DNA of 64,000 bases, from NCBI RefSeq assembly GCF_003589595.1, contig NW_020654972.1, positions 11,776,499 through 11,840,498 on the forward strand, read 5' to 3'. A program made the position numbers and the translations under genes. Each line of letters begins with the position of its first letter. The stretch's first letter is position 1. Origin of the DNA: Hyposmocoma kahamanoa. Lineage: Eukaryota; Arthropoda; Insecta; Lepidoptera; Cosmopterigidae. The notes under the pieces were generated by a model that saw only the letters and a program-made list of their open reading frames with translations, did not search any database and was not told where the DNA came from. Positions 12,501 to 22,879 of this stretch are shown one piece after another.

Positions 12501-15500
12501 GCTTTTTTTTAAATTTATAAAGCAAAACAAAACCTTATAACTAATTACAATCTAGCCATTCTACAAGACTAATAAGCAATTTCAATTTAACATAATTTCC
12601 TAAAATAAGAGGAAGTTACGTAAGGAAATTGTCCATTGACAAAATATCTTTTAATATTAGTTAAGGGGAAGACACTTCGTTTGTAATATTTATTTTATTC
12701 ACTATAATTAACTACACTAACTCAAAAGGTTTAGCTCTTTGTAGTCTAACACACTATATTTATATTTGTATTATAATAACTGTATAGCCTCTATGTTCAC
12801 GTGATGATGAAGTCTATGTTCGTGAGCTTCGGGGTACTTTATTAGTAGCTACTCTTACCATAGAGACTATTGATTCCTTACTAGAGACCGAATCGAATGG
12901 CATAAAAAAAAGTTTTGTAAAAATTGCCTTTTATCTTGCTGACTGTACCATTTTTTAAAAATCTGTGAATGCCAATCAAAATATCTTCAAAGTTATCGGT
13001 AGTCTTTTGGGAGTGACCGTCGATAGCAAACTTCAATGGTTCCAACATATATCTTCCCTGACCAGCAGAGTATGCTCTGCTGCATGCGCAGACTGCAGAA
13101 TACGTGAGCTTACTGATATTAGTACTGCTAGACTGGTTTAGTTACTTCCATAGTATAATGTTCTATGGGATTCTCATGCGGGATAAAGCGGCAGATATTC
13201 AAACCATATTTGTATCGCAAAAACTAGCAAATCGTTCTCTGTACTGTTTAGGTTCTCGGGCTACTCTCAGAGAAATGTTTAAGCAGCCTGGTATCATAAC
13301 TGTGGCATCCCATCACACAGTATATTTACTCAAATATTTTATATACCTATTAAAATATACATTCAATAAGAAAGAAGATATCCATAATCAGAGCTAGAGT
13401 TAGACTTAGAGCTAAATCCAAACTCATGGTACCATGATTTCATTCATTCAGGGACTCGACTATGGGATAAGCAATTTTTTTTATACGTTTTTATAATAAC
13501 ATTATGGTGCATGTATTAAGATTATCATTTCCTAAGTTTAAAAACTACATTAAAAATATTTTGATTGACAAGTCATATTACAAAGTTGAAGACTACGTGT
13601 TGGATAAAGATGTGTGGAAAGATGACATGGCTCTAGATTCCATAGAAATTGAATTCAAAGTGTATTCCATAGCGTATAGGTTTATGTGAAAAGAGCAATC
13701 CTTAGAGTTTTTTGCTTGTTCTTCTCAGGGAAGTCAGTGTAGTGAACGAGCAGTAGCTTAAATGTGACATTTTCAAGTATAAATTTATTTTGCCAATGGA
13801 ATAAATGATTCTGTGACTTATTGTATAATATGGTCAATATGCAGAATAGAGTCCGGGTTTTTTACAGAAGGTTGAAAAGTAATTAATTAAAAACAAAAAA
13901 AGTCAATTTGTCATATTTTGTAAAGTTCAATAGTTTCAATACTTTAAATTCACCAATTCTACAGGTTTATCATCAGTATTGGCAATCACAAGCAGGTGCA
14001 AATAGTTTTCATTTATTTATTTCAAATAAAATTGTATGTGTAAAAACAGAAGACGTAGATTTTAAGTAATGAAATTTTTTATTTTTAGGATACTCACACA
14101 ATGGCTCCGATATCTAGAGAATCACATCTGTGGCAATAGAAATACAGAGACTGTATGGCAGCAGCGGATAGACCCAGGCCTACTGCCAGACAATATATGG
14201 AGCACCAACAGCAGTACTTTTAGGAGAACTATTGGTAAAAATGTGGAATTCCGAGGCATCGATTCTTTGGATACATCATATTCCACAGAATTACAAGAAT
14301 CATTCTCAAAAAATGGCAGAGATGTAGAAATAAGTTTAGATGGCGAAAAGTTAAATTTTGATGCGGCTATAGCGCAGCCAAAATCTCAGAGATCAAACAG
14401 TTTGACACCGCCCACAACTAACTTTATGCAAATGTCGTCATCGGCGGAAAACTTAACCGACGAGGCGTTCGTACAGAAACCTAGAAGTTTCTCTCTGTCG
14501 AGCGAACACAGTTTGAGCCAGATCAGACCCATCAGCATCATGTACGGCACAACCGGAAGCGAGACGCGACTCGACGACTTGCGCACCAACAAGTTCGGCG
14601 AGCACCCGGGCATGTCGACGGTCGCACAGTGGCTCAAGAGCTTGCGGCTGCACAAGTACGTGTGGCTGTTCACCAACATCAGCTACGAGCAGATGATGGC
14701 GATGGACGAGAAGTACCTCGAGAAGTCAGGTGAGGCGGGCTGCGCGGGGCGGGCGACGCGAGCCTCGCGACGGAAATAAAGCGCGCTGTCGGCAGGTGTG
14801 ACGAAGGGCGCGCGCCACAAGATCCTGGTGTCCATCAAGAAGCTGGGCGAGCGCGAGGCGGCGGTGGCGGCGGCGCAGGCCGAGCTGGCGAAGGCGCCCG
14901 GCGCCGGCCTCAAGCGCGTGGTGCGCGCGCTGGAGTGCCTGCGCGCCGTGCTGCTCAGCCCGCTGCCGCCGCACGGCGCGCTGCCCGCCGCCACGGTGCA
15001 GGCGCTGGACCTGGGTCGGTGCTGGCCGCTTGCGTAGCGCCCGAAGCGGCGACGCTGCGTCGTACCGTGTCTCCTTTCTTTACCTGACGGGTCCCGACAA
15101 CTGGCACCTACTCTTTCAAAAATCGTACCTCTTCATGTGTCAGTATCCTTCATTGTTTTGATGGAAAAAATGACGCGCCCGTTCTCTTCTTATATGGTAT
15201 TTCATAATAATGTGTTGTGAAGGGTTGATGCCGTTTCATTTTATACGACGGGGCTGCATCTGTCTTTCGATAGGTCTTTTGTTGATTTAGTAGCTTGATT
15301 GACGTTATTTTGTTAATTCATGCTAGTAAAAACAAACGCTTACTGTCTTTTGCAATTAAATAGCATCAATCTTTCATGACATGAAATTTTTATTTGTTTG
15401 ATATTACTTTTCAAAAGCACTAAAAACAAAATGTACAAGTATAATATAAACTTAACTAACTTTTCCCGTAAACTATATAAGAACAGGTCCTTGTCATCTT

Positions 15501-16351
15501 TTTCATCAGAACAAGGAAAGATACTAATAAAATACTATGAAAAGGCTGTATGGTGGAGCTTTGCCTACCCAAACCAATGGAAAAATTTACTAATACAACT
15601 TTGATTTCGCTACGGTTGCGTTCCGATAAGGCACAATTAAAAAAAAAAAGGTGCTAAATAGTACACTTGAGGTACATTTTTTGATGCCAAATTTGTCACG
15701 ATCCGTTAAGGCGCGGGTGCACTGCCGTTCTGACCCTCGCCTCTGCCGCAGCCTCCAAGTGCCTGACGGGCGGCGCGGCGGGCGCGGGAGGCGCGCGGGT
15801 GCCGCCGCCCCAGCCGCCGGCGGCCGCCGCGCCCGACGACGCCGAGCCGCTGCCGCCCGTGGACCCGCTGTCGCTGCACTGCTGGCTGGTCGAGAGGGTC
15901 GGTTCCGCCCCGCCAGAGACCGCGCTGCCGAACCTCGCGTGACCCGTTCGTTCGCTGCAGGCGCTGCACCACGAGGCGTTCGCGCGGCCGGAGCTGCAGG
16001 CGGCGCTGCGGCGGCTGCGGCACCGGCTGCCGCCCCGCCAGTTCTTCCACCACGTGTGCGACATGCCGCTGGCGCGCCGCCCCCTCAAGCCCAAGTGCGT
16101 ACGCCCTCGCGGGCCCTCGCCGCCGGCGAGCCGCGGCTGACTGTCCCTCCCGCAGGTGGCGCCCGGGCCCGCCCCTGCCGCTGCGGCCGAAGCGCGCGTG
16201 GGCGCCGCCGGGCTGCCGCGGCAAGTCGCACTCGTACCCGCCCTTCCCGGCGGGCGCGCGCCTGCCGCAGCCGCACCCGCCGCCGCCGCCCGACGACTAC
16301 TCCGGCCTGGACGCGCTGTGCCTGCAGATGACGGAGCACGCCATCGACTGA
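9544..16351 (+). CDS. smg: Smaug homologue (SAM-domain translational repressor)
   Basis: Seven coding exons join in frame: 9544-9820, 9986-10193, 14089-14729, 14796-15014, 15752-15897, 15961-16094 and 16156-16351 (1821 nt, 606 residues). All introns are GT-AG. Residues about 10-175 match the conserved N-terminal Smaug region (CGACERTVMAVALARRVPW, LLSYLLVHPALTIHDQR). The SAM domain, about 335-397, reads MSTVAQWLKSLRLHKY and, across the exon 3/4 junction, GVTKGARHKILVSIKKL, keeping the basic GARHK patch that contacts RNA in this family. A helical segment follows (pseudo-HEAT region), then a proline-rich tail ending LCLQMTEHAID. Smaug proteins bind hairpin recognition elements in cytoplasmic mRNAs such as nanos and recruit Cup and CCR4-NOT. 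The start is the first ATG after the promoter-like motifs. Exons 4-7 are extremely GC-rich. Exon 4 and 5 donors (GTCGGT) are weak, so their ends are less certain. A possible poly(A) signal AATAAA is at 17276. Intron 2 carries several mobile elements. Confidence 0.93.
10555..10700 (-). repeat. Dispersed repeat R1, inverted copy
   Basis: About 145 bp that align as reverse complement to 12855-13005 (shared words include ATCGAATGGCATAAAAAA and CCAATCAAAATATCTTCAAA). By eye I judge the two roughly 80 percent identical. Both lie in smaug intron 2 and could pair in the pre-mRNA. Confidence 0.65.
10902..11210. mobile_element. 309-bp TIR element (MITE) in smaug intron 2
   Basis: The left end AGGCTCAACTTACACTGG... 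and the right end (reverse complement AGGCTCAACTCACACTGG...) form an inverted repeat of about 38 bp with few mismatches. The interior is GC-rich with many GCGTCGC words. It has no transposase, so it is non-autonomous. Short TA/AA flanks do not decide the target duplication. Confidence 0.75.
11939..11960. repeat. (GTA)n microsatellite
   Basis: About seven GTA/TAG units in smaug intron 2. Confidence 0.8.
12855..13005 (+). repeat. Dispersed repeat R1, second copy
   Basis: Partner of 10555-10700 in opposite orientation. It directly abuts the 5' truncation point of the family K LINE at 13006. Confidence 0.65.
13006..13823 (+). mobile_element. LINE family K 3' end, copy 2 (in smaug intron 2)
   Basis: 5'-truncated LINE, sense to smaug. 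It starts within the RT thumb/C-terminal part (LGVTVDSKLQWFQHISSLTS, then FYGILMRDKAADIQTIFVSQK), shifts frame near 13390 and ends in the same C-terminus (SYYKVEDYVLDKDVWKDDMA) and 3' UTR as the copy at 5528-6100. It ends near an AATAAA at 13800. It cannot encode an active protein. Confidence 0.75.
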
Positions 16352-17574
16352 GCCCGGGCCTTCCCGAGCCCCGAGCCCCGGTTCCGCTTGGCTGTTCTTG
16401 TGGAAAATTTCCTTGCGCCCGGGGCCGTATCGTGCGAAACTCACGTTGACAATGTTCGTGCCGCAGAAACCGGCGAAAGCCGGCTCGATGACTTTTTATA
16501 CGCGTAGCTTTAACGGAGGACATCGAGTCGATGTCCGACTCGAAGGAGGGGCGCGGCGCCCCTCCCCGATGGCTCGACGGCCTATCGCGGGTACGCGAAT
16601 TAACTAGTTTAGACGAAGTGTACATAAGATAAGCCATGTTTGTTGTGTCTGGTGGTTGTTGACTCTGTTGTTACGTTTGCACACCGTCACTGAATCTAAA
16701 TGTTACATGTTGATGTCAACTAGTGGAATTTTTGACTGATGACCGCATAATTTATATGAAGTTTGCAAGCTTTTTATTTAAATTTTTATATTAATTTATA
16801 TTCTACTATTGTTTTAAAGTAATATATTGACGAGATCAGATATTGTATATGATTGTAATTGTGCAATTTATTTTTATTTACTGTATGTAAGAACAAATAT
16901 AATGTAAATATTGACTACTTTTTCAATATATTTACTGTTAACGAACTGCTAATTGGCAGACAAATTGATTCTTTTATTGGATTCTTTGTTCCCTCCGTGT
17001 GATTTAGTTTGGCATGTGGGCACAGTGAACTACTTGTGTGTTTCATCATATATTTAATACTGAATATACACAGCATTATATTAAACATAAAATTATATGG
17101 TTAATTGGCCAACTCACATTGAAAGACTAACATTGTGTTCTCGGACTAAATATATATTGTCATAAAAGCACTGCATATTTGACGCTGGAAAGGTAAAACC
17201 GTCTAAAAGCACTTGGAAAATACTTCAGGAGACCAATTTCAATCTAATTTCAATTTTGCCATATGGATTTCCTTAAATAAAAATAGATATTATTTTTTTC
17301 TTAAAAAAATTACTTTAAATCGCTGTCCTGCATTAGACATTTTATCTTTCCAGGTTTGATATCATTCTTAAAATATATTGGCTTTAAAGTTTTCGTAAAA
17401 TGGATTATGTATTTTGATAGCCATTTCGGCAAAATGACAACTACAAAATATGTGCCTTAAGTCTTTCAAATCGCAATGCGTTACTGCCCTGATTCCAATG
17501 TGAGCCGAATCTAAGCTTACAAACAAGTTTTAAATAGAATGGCAGCTGACTAGATATGTTAATAGATGACTATT
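16352..17574. other. smaug 3' UTR and convergent intergenic region
   Basis: No coding potential. The first 250 bp continue the GC-rich island, then composition drops sharply to AT-rich. The only canonical AATAAA on the plus strand that I see is at 17276-17281. The ZAD gene ends at 17575 on the opposite strand, so the two transcripts converge and may overlap. Confidence 0.55.
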
Positions 17575-18993
17575 TTACACTGCAGTATGCAATCGCTCCT
17601 TGTGTGTGCCCAATTTGTGCCGTGCAAGATCATTCTTTCTATAAAAACCTCTAGAACATCGGTCACAGGGGAATGAAATACGTCGCTCATGTTGCTTTGC
17701 TATATGAAATTCTAGCATTGGCCGAGATGGGAACTTCATGCTGCACCCTTCATAGCTACATTCAAACTTGTCAGGGTTCTTGTGTCTATAGTTAATGTGT
17801 TTAGTCAATGATTTCAAATCTAAGAAACCACTAGAACATGTGTCACATTTGAGAGGTCTCTGACCAGTGTGCCTCCATGTGTGAACTTCATAGTTGGAGA
17901 CATTTTTAGAGCAAATATTGCAGAATCCTGATTTTTCTGAATGTGAACGATCAATGTGGATTTTTAAATTCCCTTTGTAATTAAAAGTACGTCCGCAGTG
18001 ATTGCAAACAAAGTTGTTAGGAGCCGTGTGCATTAACATATGCTTTTTTAAATTGTTTTTGTATTTAAAAGGTGTATTACAAATAGCACAAGATAAGCTT
18101 TTCTCAGTTGAATGAGAAAGTTGGTGATAATTGAGTTGATCCTTGGTGGAGAACTGTTTGCAACACTTGGAGCATTTGTGAGGCTTCTCCCCAGTGTGAG
18201 TTCTCTTGTGGCGCAGCATGGCGCTCACTTGTGTGAACTGCCGGGGACACTCATTGCACGAGTAAGGAGTTTCCCCAGTGTGGATTCGCATATGAATTTT
18301 AACATCATTTTTAGAGAAAAATCCTTTCCCACAGGTTTCACAAATAAAATTTCTTTCCCTTTGAGTGTGATTTCTATCAACGTGTCTCTTCAGACTTCCC
18401 TGGTCCTTATACTTCTTATCGCAGGAGGAGCAGCAGTAAGGGGCCTCGCCAGTGTGATAGCGCATGTGGACAGCCAAAGCCGACGGCGAAGCGCACTCGC
18501 GCCCGCAAACTAAGCATCTATGTGGTCCGGTATTCTTGTATTTGACATGTTTCTTATATGATTTTTTTGAATGTTTTACAGTTCTAGATTCTAGTTTCAA
18601 TTGATGGATCGGCAGAAGCTCCAGAGGTGCGTCATCATCAGGTACATCGTCGTACTTATGGTCGAGATCGGTGCTGCAGATATCTTCTTCTTTTACTTCG
18701 ATTTTGGTTTCGTGTTTGAGAACTGGCAAAACCGTATCTGGATAATGAGACCATGCCATCAAAGAACGAAAAGTCTTGTCGGTGGCTTCGCATTTAGCGA
18801 CGAAGCGAAACGCCGCCCCGAGCTCCTCTTCGCAGTTCGCACAAATGAACGCCGGTAAGCCATCGTCTTCACCTATGCTTACTTTTGAGCAGCAGTACAT
18901 TATTTTGGCACTTATCTGAACATCTTCCGTTTTATTAAATATGTACAAAACTCCTTCATATTCACCACATATTCTACATACTTTCAAATCCAT
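17575..18993 (-). CDS. ZAD and C2H2 zinc-finger protein (11 fingers)
   Basis: Intact single-exon frame of 472 residues. I start it at the ATG at 18993 because the ZAD domain begins directly after (MDLKVCRIC). The open frame extends upstream to 19134 without a convincing start and into a MITE. ZAD, residues about 6-75: paired CRIC and CANC cysteines bind one zinc and mediate dimerisation in insects. An acidic linker follows, with VKEED at about 100-104, which fits a SUMO-site consensus. From residue 160 there are eleven C2H2 fingers, several joined by TGEKP-like linkers; finger 8 is short. ZAD-ZnF proteins form a large insect family of DNA-binding nuclear factors, many of unknown target, so I give no orthologue. 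It is convergent with smaug. Confidence 0.9.
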   Translation of the reverse strand: MDLKVCRICGEYEGVLYIFNKTEDVQISAKIMYCCSKVSIGEDDGLPAFICANCEEELGAAFRFVAKCEATDKTFRSLMAWSHYPDTVLPVLKHETKIEVKEEDICSTDLDHKYDDVPDDDAPLELLPIHQLKLESRTVKHSKKSYKKHVKYKNTGPHRCLVCGRECASPSALAVHMRYHTGEAPYCCSSCDKKYKDQGSLKRHVDRNHTQRERNFICETCGKGFFSKNDVKIHMRIHTGETPYSCNECPRQFTQVSAMLRHKRTHTGEKPHKCSKCCKQFSTKDQLNYHQLSHSTEKSLSCAICNTPFKYKNNLKKHMLMHTAPNNFVCNHCGRTFNYKGNLKIHIDRSHSEKSGFCNICSKNVSNYEVHTWRHTGQRPLKCDTCSSGFLDLKSLTKHINYRHKNPDKFECSYEGCSMKFPSRPMLEFHIAKQHERRISFPCDRCSRGFYRKNDLARHKLGTHKERLHTAV

Positions 18994-19096
18994 AATAATG
19001 CAATGTTTATTTATTTTATTTTTCTGTCCATTGAAGATTGTGTATCCATTTCCTTCATTCATATGTTTTTTTTTATGATAAAGACGGTACCGAGTA

Positions 19097-19599
19097 AGGG
19101 TGGCCATACACGGACTGCTCGAGCACTTGGCCAATGATCAACATACACGGACCGCTTTTGCGGTCATAGTCAACAGCTTGTGGCTGCCATTGAGAACGTT
19201 TGGAGTACTTGATACCAACTGCAGCACTTTGTATCAACTGCTCAACAAGTCACAATTTCAATTTCATTCAAATCAGTAGCAACATGGTTTTTGAGGAAGA
19301 AGCACTATTACTGCTACTTTTGCACAAACGACGACGGGGGCGGGTGGCATAGAATTTGCTGCTGCGAAAATGCGCACGTGACGTGGAATGCGAGCGCGGG
19401 CGGAGATAACTGCGCGAGAGTAGTTGACAGCTCGAGCAGTCAGTTCAATTTCACCGTGCTGCAAACTGCCCGAAGCAGTCACAACTGCTCATGCGGGGTT
19501 TGGTGTATGTGTGTACGTAGAAGACTGTAGTTTGTTATTTTGTCGCTGCATGAAGCAGTCGATACTAGCTGCTTCAAGTTGCCCGTGTATGGCCGCCCT
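19097..19599. mobile_element. 503-bp TA-flanked MITE
   Basis: The left end AGGGTGGCCATACACGG and the right end (reverse complement AGGGCGGCCATACACGG) are terminal inverted repeats bounded by TA on both sides (19095-19096 and 19600-19601). The interior repeats CTGCTCGAGCAG-like words and has no transposase. It lies 104 bp upstream of the zinc-finger start codon, within its likely 5' leader or promoter. Confidence 0.8.
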
Positions 19600-19635
19600 T
19601 AATAGAGCTTTGACTTTTTGCCAATGTCAATTTAA

Positions 19636-20756
19636 AAGGTAGGGGAAAAAGCGCGGGAAACTTCGTACGACGCGGGAGAGTTTTTCGCAAGGAAAAAAAT
19701 TATTCTTGTTTTTACTGAATAATTGATCAGTTGAGGCTATGGTTTGTAAATATTTGTTGTAGTTTGTTTATATAACTGTAATCTTTTAGTTTCTTTCTGT
19801 AATTCTGGTAACTTTGTAATTTTTTTTCACTTGATAGCCGTTGTATGAACGTCCCTCCTGACTTCGACGCGGGGGAGTTTGGGCTCAGGCCTCAATCCCC
19901 CTGTTGCAAATTATATCAATATTTCGGATAATGATTTGAACAACACTGTTACTATTTCAAATGATGATCAGAGTGGTATGGACACGGATACATCTAGTGT
20001 TTCTGCCTCAATGGGTAAAGAATCACGTAAACGACGTTATCAACCTAAAATTTGCAGACATTGTAATAAACGAAGGAAGAAGAAGGCCGATTCAACTGAT
20101 AATAAAGATTAAAGATAAAGATAAAGATAAAGATCGATTTATTTGTGGAAGTAGGTACAATAAGTTCATCAGATCAGTTCAATACATTAACAGTGCTACT
20201 ACAACCAGTTTCGTCGAAACATACAAATATAATTAGTGGTGGTCGCATAATGTACAAAATATTATAATTAAAAACTGTCAAAAACTAGTAAATATGTAAA
20301 GAAAAAATATAATAAAAAATAGTAAAAATTAACAATGTCAAAAATAAAGCGAAAAATCATGTTAATGTCAAACTTACATAATTTACATTTCTAAGCCTCC
20401 ATAAAATATGCGCATGTCAAAAATGAATGAAAGTCAATAATAGCATAAATTAGTCAAATTAAAAAAAAATTCGTATTGTCTTTGCCACAATAATTCAATT
20501 GATCTTAATGAGGAATACCACACCCACAAATCGAGTGTCACTTCTCGACAAACCTCTGTTAAACCGATGACGTTTCAACCTTCTGTATCAAATAAATACT
20601 TAACCAACAGTTTCTACAGAAACCACACAACAATCTTTTGGTCGGAAGGAGTACCTTCCTAGAGATGTGCAACCATATGTTGTTCATGTTCAAAGAATAG
20701 AATCTTCTCCAAATAGTGGAACTACTCTGCATCCAATGGCATTGAATAAAAATTCC
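19636..20756 (+). mobile_element. LINE family A copy 2, 5' part
   Basis: Begins with the leader word AAAAAGCGCGGGAAACTTCG, also found at 27797 and, inverted, near 7480. Then comes the ORF1 N-terminus (19879-20112; SGMDTDTSSVSAS, compare SSMDTDHTDNSS in copy 1). After an inserted minus-strand LINE tail, ORF1 resumes near 20600 with QPYVVHVQRIESS. It stops near 20756, where a different LINE begins. Degenerate. Confidence 0.65.
20108..20520 (-). mobile_element. Minus-strand LINE 3' tail with (GATAAA)n
   Basis: A tandem GATAAA run at 20108-20132 reads TTTATC on the minus strand, where it would be the 3' microsatellite tail of a LINE. The following 390 bp are non-coding and interrupt ORF1 of family A copy 2. 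The right boundary is approximate. Confidence 0.45.
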
Positions 20757-20933
20757 CATACAATATTTTTGGAACCGATAAATGAGAAGGAAACTTATAA
20801 CCTTATAACATAATTATGTCTTTAAAAAACACCAAATCCAGTGGCTATGACGGTATAACAACTAAAATACTTAAAATGCGTGCCTCTTATATCTGTCATC
20901 CGCTTGCACATATTATAAATTTGTCGTTTATTT

Positions 20934-22046
20934 ATTTATTTATTTATTTATTTATAGGAAAACCAACAGCTACAGACACAGAATAACAATTTAAATAGTA
21001 ATAGAAAGCCAATTACAGGTTCCCACTAATAAAGACATAATAAATATATAAGCACTAATTAATACGGCAAAGACACTACTTAAATAATAAAATATAAATA
21101 CTACCGAAGAATTAACAAAACAATTAATAAATATTAATATAATTACTATTTGACTCAAGCCACCACTTAACTGCTAAAATACTAATGAAAACTAACTGTC
21201 AAAAAACAACCCATTAATTATTCGCTTCACCGATGCAACGCTAGTGTTAAAAAGATCGAGATCAACCCGTTTCGACATATTATTAAAGTTATTACCTGCT
21301 CGCAGGAAATATGCATTCTGCCTAAAGTTTGAGGAAGCGGGAGGGACGCATATAAGGGCCGTAATTCTAAGAGACTTCACAGGGGCTCTAAGGGCGACTC
21401 GAGACAGAAGTTCTGGACAGTCAACGGAGCCAGAAGCAATTTTATGCAGAAACACAAGGTCCGCCATCTGGCGACGCATCTCCAGTGGCAGAAGATGATG
21501 CTTCCTGCAAAAGTCAATGTAGCGACTTGACTCATATTGTTCCTTGGTTCGAAAACATAAATATTTCAGAAACTTCTTTTGTATATTTTCAATACGTGAT
21601 ATGTATGTCACATATTGAGGGTTCCAGACCTGCGATGAATATTCCAGATGACTTCGAACCAGTGAACAATATAAAATTTTTAGTGACTTTGCTTGTCTGA
21701 AGTCACCAGAGTTGCGCATTACAAACCCAAGAGCCTTGGACGCTTTTGAAATAATGTTGTTAACATGGGAATCGAATATCAATTTGCTGTCATGAATTAC
21801 ACCAAGATCTCGTATGAACTTGTCACGTTTCAGTACAGAGGTTTTTAATACATAATCAAATTGCACTAAATTCCGTTTGCGACTATAAGTTACAACGCTG
21901 CACTTGGATGGATTAAGGTCCAGTTGATTCTCAATGCAATATGCATCAAGCCTCATAAGGTCCTCCTGCAACTTAAACGCGTCAGCTAATGAAGAAATCG
22001 GTGCAATAATCTTCATATCGTCAGCAAAGCATAGCAGTTGAGTTGA
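20934..22046 (-). mobile_element. LINE with (TAAA)n tail, nested in family P
   Basis: The minus-strand ORF2 C-terminal half starts exactly at the FADD catalytic box (about 22040) and runs 22016-21192 without a stop (274 codons; NPSKCSVVTYSRKR, LGVIHDSKLIFDSHV, SLVRSHLEYSSQVWNPQY). Its 3' UTR ends in a (TTTA)n block at 20934-20957, the tail on the minus strand. 5' truncation at the active site makes it inactive. It inserted into the family P LINE between NLSF and SSDG. Confidence 0.8.
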
Positions 22047-22487
22047 TTGAGTAGTGATGGTCTTTTTCCAGAACAGCTAAAAACTTCTGTTGTCAAACCC
22101 CTATATAAAAAAGGCGATAAGGAAAGCCCAAGTAACTTTAGACCAATTACTTTAATCCCGACTCTATCCAAATTATTTGAAAGCGCTCTGCATTCCAGAA
22201 TAAATGCATTTTTAGAGAAACATAAAGTAATATATCACTCTCAATTCGGATTTAGAAAGGGTAGTTCTACAACTCTTGCATGTTTTGAGTTTTTGCGCAT
22301 TGTAACGGAAAGTATAAACGTCTCTACTCCTGTAATGTCAGTCTTTCTAGATATGACTAAAGCCTTCGACTTTGTAAATCACTCTAAACTCCTTTACAAG
22401 CTTGAAGCATGCGGTATTAGAGGAACAGCCTAAAATTGGATAGCGAGCTACTTAAAACATCGGACACAGTATACTGAAATAAGTAAA

Positions 22488-22849
22488 TTATATAGGGTGG
22501 CCGCAGTGGAGATGAAGTAAAGACGAGAAAATATGATGAATAACTATATTAAATTTCCACAAAGGTATTTCTTAAACTAAATAATTTTAAGAACGTCTGA
22601 AGTTAGGTACGTTAGGTCTAAAAGTACTTATACGAAAAAAGATCTTAACTAAAGGAATTTAATCTACGTCCGATGTTAGGAACGTTGGGCCGAAAAGTGT
22701 CTCATAATTATAATTAAAATGACGAGTTTTGCATCGGTCACGTTGCAATGCACGGGTCGCGCGTTCCGGGGTGCGTGAATGCAAGGGCATTGAACTGACG
22801 TTTTAGGTATGTGTATTTATTTGCATAACGCAAATCTGGATACATAACA
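22488..22849 (-). repeat. LTR (3' LTR on minus strand)
   Basis: 362 bp; contains the words ACGTTGGGCCGAAAAGTG and GTTGCAATGCACGGGTCGC, shared with the partner at 25237-25598. Confidence 0.85.
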
Positions 22850-22879
22850 TCTCCCTGCCGAAGATAAGCGACTATTTGC

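Noticed and set aside
15696..16637. 313-codon antisense open frame (minus) and other long frames over the smaug 3' exons
   Set aside because: Produced by the GC-rich composition. The plus-strand exons fit Smaug with correct splice phases, and the antisense text is low-complexity Arg/Ala/Gly.
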